NCBI GenBank assembly: GCA_021811185.1
Contig: JAJZPL010000003.1
Location: forward strand, 92,579-156,578
Length of the DNA: 64,000 bases
DNA from: a bacterium
GTDB taxonomy: Bacteria; Elusimicrobiota; Elusimicrobia; Elusimicrobiales; UBA9959
Direction: 5' to 3'
Shown piece after piece: positions 61,492 to 64,000 of the stretch. The notes beneath the pieces were generated by a model. The model ran no database searches, was not told the DNA's origin, and saw only the letters and a list, made by a program, of their open reading frames with translations. Each line of letters opens with the position of its first letter. Within the stretch, counting starts at the first letter, position 1. The position numbers were made by a program, and so were the translations under genes.

Positions 61492-63449
61492 AGCAAGAGC
61501 CCCAGCAGCGTGACGACGATGTACATGATATAGATCTGCAGCCGGCCGTGCTGGATCCAGCTGAACCTGTAGGCCAGTTCTCGGATGCGGACGGCCACCG
61601 GGGTATAAAAGGAATTATAGAAAACGGCCTGCGCCTCGGCGGAGAAAGAGGCCTTGCCCGGGAAGTATTCGGAGATCACGGGATAATTGCCTATCTTCCT
61701 CAGTACGGGCTGGAAGAAATCCGTGAGCGGCTGGGAGAACGAGGAGGCTCCGTACTGCATGCGGGGCGTAGGGGCGGCGTAGCCGCAGTCCCAGGTGGGG
61801 CCTGAAGCCGGGACCCTGCCGCTGAGGAAAGCGCGGCGCTTGAAGGCGGCTATGGCCGTAAGGCACAGCAGCAGCAGGCCGCCGGCGGAAATGTACACTA
61901 GCGGCCCGGCTCCCTCGAGCCCGGCGGTAAAACCGTAGAGCGGCCCGAAACCCGCCTTGACGGCGAAAGCGAGGGGGATGAGCAGCAGCGGGGAGGCTAC
62001 GCCGGCGCCCAGGCACAGCAGCGCCAGCGCGCGCATCGAGAACAGCATCAGCGGCCCGGACTCGTGGGCTTTAGCGGCACGATCCGTGCGCGGTTCGCCC
62101 AGGAAGACGGCGCCGCCGGCGCGCGTGAAAGCCGCCGCCGCCAGCGCGCCCGCGCCGGCCAGCGCCAGCCCGGAGATAACCCCGGCCATGGCCACGCCGC
62201 CGGTGGCGCTTACCGACTTGAAAGCGCCCGCGTAGATAAGGAATTCCCCGGCGAAACCGTTGAAAGGCGGCAGCGCGCAGGCCGCGGCCGCCCCGGCCAG
62301 GAACAGCAGCCCCGTGCCGGGCATGCGCTTCGAAAGCCCGCCCAGCGCCTCCAGCTCGGCGGTGCCGGCGCCGTGCAGCACGGAGCCTGCGCCCATGAAC
62401 AGCAGGCCCTTGAAGAGCGAATGGTTGAAGACATGCAGCAGCGCCCCGGCGAAAGCCAGGGCGGCCAGTTCGTAGGAGCCTCGCACCGCGCCCGTTACGC
62501 CGAGCCCCAGCGCCAGGATTATTATCCCTATGTTCTCGATGCTCGAATAGGCGAGCACGCGCTTGAGCTCATGCTGCCCCAGCGCGAAAAGGGCGCCGAG
62601 CAGGCAGGAGAAAACGCCTATGACCAGCAGCGCCCAGCCCCACCATTCCTGCCAGGGCTGCAGGAAGCCCAGGATCCTTATGAGCCCGTAAACGCCGGCC
62701 TTGATCATGACGCCGCTCATCACGGCCGAAACGTGGCTGGGCGCGGCCGGATGCGCTTCGGGCAGCCAGACGTGCAGCGGGATGAAACCGGCTTTAAGGC
62801 CGAACCCGCCGAGAGCCAGCAGGAAAACCGCGGAGGCCGCCGCGCAGGAGGAGGGGGCAACGAAAGACGAGAAATCCAGGGCGCCGGCGCCGGAGCCCAG
62901 CAGCGAGAAAACGGCCAGCAGCATCAGCGCCCCGGCCCCGCCGGCGGTGAGGTAGATGAAGGCGGCCCGGCGGGACTGCGCTTTCTCGTGCTCGAACAGG
63001 ACCAGCAGGAAAGAGGCCGCGGCCATCAGCTCCCAGCCCAGCAGGAACAGCACGGCGTTGGCCGAAGTGAAGACCAGCACCATGGCGGCCGTAAGCGTGT
63101 TGAAGGCCGCCCAGGCCAGTCCCAGCGGTTTTTTGCCGGCGTAGGTTTTGAGATAATCCACCCCGTAAACGGCGGAAAGGGCGGTAAGGACAAAAACGGG
63201 CACCAGGAAGAAAGCGGCAAGCGGGTCGAGGTTAAGCGTGAAGGACCCCAGCGGCACGGACCAGGGGAGGGAAAGGGTTTCAGGCTTTCCGGACAGGAGC
63301 ACCTGGATGGAAGGGATAAGGCCGGCTATGGAGGCAGCCACCGCGCCGTAAGCGCCGGCGTCCTGCGCGCGGGAAGGGGTTCTGCCAAGGCAGAGCGCCA
63401 GCGCGGAGCTGGAAAGCAGGATAACCAGGGAAAGTAGAACCAAAAGCAT
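61479..63449 (-). CDS. ehrA: Antiporter-like membrane subunit (HyfB/NuoL type)
   Basis: The product is 656 residues, ~16 hydrophobic helices. Core motif GGFGLKAGFIPLHVWLPEAH followed by APSHVSAVMSG, then YSSIENIGII and HVFNHSLFKGLLFMGAG, all typical of HyfB/NuoL antiporter subunits with relay Lys and His residues. The C-terminal ~100 residues (PTWDCGY, FYTPV) match the HyfB tail. First gene of the operon; the intergenic region upstream is AT-rich and shared with a divergent PAS gene. Confidence 0.93.
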   Translation of the reverse strand: MLLVLLSLVILLSSSALALCLGRTPSRAQDAGAYGAVAASIAGLIPSIQVLLSGKPETLSLPWSVPLGSFTLNLDPLAAFFLVPVFVLTALSAVYGVDYLKTYAGKKPLGLAWAAFNTLTAAMVLVFTSANAVLFLLGWELMAAASFLLVLFEHEKAQSRRAAFIYLTAGGAGALMLLAVFSLLGSGAGALDFSSFVAPSSCAAASAVFLLALGGFGLKAGFIPLHVWLPEAHPAAPSHVSAVMSGVMIKAGVYGLIRILGFLQPWQEWWGWALLVIGVFSCLLGALFALGQHELKRVLAYSSIENIGIIILALGLGVTGAVRGSYELAALAFAGALLHVFNHSLFKGLLFMGAGSVLHGAGTAELEALGGLSKRMPGTGLLFLAGAAAACALPPFNGFAGEFLIYAGAFKSVSATGGVAMAGVISGLALAGAGALAAAAFTRAGGAVFLGEPRTDRAAKAHESGPLMLFSMRALALLCLGAGVASPLLLIPLAFAVKAGFGPLYGFTAGLEGAGPLVYISAGGLLLLCLTAIAAFKRRAFLSGRVPASGPTWDCGYAAPTPRMQYGASSFSQPLTDFFQPVLRKIGNYPVISEYFPGKASFSAEAQAVFYNSFYTPVAVRIRELAYRFSWIQHGRLQIYIMYIVVTLLGLLLWKL

Positions 63450-63602
63450 GGGCGGTTAAAAAGAACCTTTGAATAAACTGCGCCCGGAGTTATATTTCCG
63501 CGGCGCTCACATATAAACGGCGATAGATATAATTTAAATAATATCGGCGCGGCGTGTCAAACCCGCCTAGTTTATAATAAAATACCTTTAAGCAGGGGAA
63601 AC
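63450..63602. promoter_or_regulatory. Divergent promoter region of the Ehr-like operon and a PAS gene
   Basis: AT-rich in an otherwise GC-rich setting. On the plus strand TATAAT lies at 63573-63578, 24 bases before the PAS gene start, with a GGGGAAA ribosome site. No convincing -35 box, and the minus-strand promoter cannot be fixed by eye. Confidence 0.45.
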
Positions 63603-64000
63603 ATGAAAAAAAAGAACTCCAGGCCAAGAAAGGCCGCGCCCGCCGCGCTCAACCCGCCTGAACTGCTGGCGCAAATGCTCAACGCGGTAGCCTCTCCGGT
63701 CTTCGCCAAGGACAGGCGGCACCGCTGGATCTACCTGAACGACGCGTACTGCGCCTTTATGGGCCGCAGCAGGGGAGAACTGCTCGGCAAGAGCGACCCG
63801 GATTTTTTCCCGGAGGAGCAGGTCAAGATCTTCTGGGAGCGGGATAACAAGGTGTTCTCGAGCCGGGGAGAGGATATCAGCGAGGAGCTCCTCACCGACC
63901 CCGCGGGAATAACGCACACGATCGTCACCCGCAAACAGGTCTTCCGGGAGCCGGGCGGCAAGGACGTGCTGGTGGGGGTGATAAACGACATCACGAACCT
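63603..64000 (+). CDS. PAS-domain signalling protein, 3'-truncated by window edge
   Basis: The frame opens at the ATG (MKKKNSRPRK) and stays open to the last base, so the gene continues outside the window. After a short basic start the PAS domain reads NAVASPVFAKDRRHRWIYLN, then FMGRSRGELLGKSDPDFFP and LVGVINDIT, the usual PAS ending before a linker. Output domain is not visible; kinase, cyclase or phosphodiesterase are all possible. It is divergent from the Ehr-like operon and could regulate it. Confidence 0.85.
   Translation, partial: MKKKNSRPRKAAPAALNPPELLAQMLNAVASPVFAKDRRHRWIYLNDAYCAFMGRSRGELLGKSDPDFFPEEQVKIFWERDNKVFSSRGEDISEELLTDPAGITHTIVTRKQVFREPGGKDVLVGVINDITN

Noticed and set aside
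56205..63449. A hydrogen-evolving group 4 NiFe hydrogenase
   Set aside because: The large subunit lacks all four Ni-ligating cysteines and no maturation (hyp) genes are nearby.

Overview
The window is a GC-rich chromosomal stretch from a Gram-negative bacterium. Outer-membrane functions are frequent: an RND pump, TolC, a TonB-dependent receptor, a small beta-barrel candidate and many secreted or lipoprotein precursors. Central metabolism looks anaerobic or facultative: single-chain pyruvate:ferredoxin oxidoreductase, an NfnAB-like ferredoxin/NADP(H) pair, and a complex I/group 4 hydrogenase-related membrane complex. No rRNA or standard phylogenetic marker is present. The combination made me think of a deep lineage such as Elusimicrobiota, but that is a low-confidence guess.

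Layout. 1-3.6 kb: the 3' part of an RND efflux permease overlapping an HI0933-type flavoprotein. 3.6-9.3 kb (minus): a DUF3015 / DUF4105 (Lnb-like) / lipoprotein alpha-beta hydrolase operon, then nfnB-nfnA. 9.6-17.5 kb: a complete kdpFABCDE operon, including a 27-residue KdpF, with a recognisable promoter. 17.6-21.2 kb: PFOR (nifJ). 21.4-24.3 kb: three tandem paralogous secreted proteins of a family I do not recognise. 24.4-26.0 kb (minus): a stand-alone PAS protein, a small membrane protein and a CbpA-like J-protein. 26.1 kb: tRNA-Asn. 26.4-31.5 kb: two secreted endonuclease I paralogs (minus) on either side of a TonB receptor / ABC-type substrate-binding protein operon (plus). 31.7-36.5 kb (minus): MarC, a small porin-like protein, Amt, and a NarL/NarX-type two-component pair. 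36.5-44.8 kb: acetyltransferases, a beta-CASP-type MBL hydrolase, two DEAD-box helicases, a secreted phospholipase D-like protein, and an AT-rich orphan ORF enclosed by long inverted repeats. 44.9-51 kb: a PAS histidine kinase and a marR-tolC-emrA-emrB drug-efflux operon with a clear promoter/operator palindrome. 51-56 kb: an Mpv17/PMP22-like membrane protein with two zinc-ribbon proteins, an M3 oligopeptidase, WrbA and a secreted Cys/His-peptidase-like protein. 56.2-63.4 kb (minus): a six-gene complex resembling the Ehr (energy-converting hydrogenase-related) family, whose large subunit lacks the Ni-binding cysteines. 63.6 kb to the end: the start of a PAS-domain signalling protein.

How it works together (inference): PFOR makes reduced ferredoxin, Nfn exchanges electrons between ferredoxin and NADP(H), and the Ehr-like complex could couple a ferredoxin-linked redox step to ion translocation. 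Kdp, Amt, the TonB/ABC system and secreted nucleases suggest adaptation to scarce potassium, nitrogen and perhaps phosphate or nucleotides. The items most worth a second look are the inverted-repeat-flanked AT-rich gene (38413-39390), the Ni-ligand-less hydrogenase-like complex, the triplicated secreted family, and a set of genes whose -10 boxes sit almost against the start codon, suggesting leaderless mRNAs.
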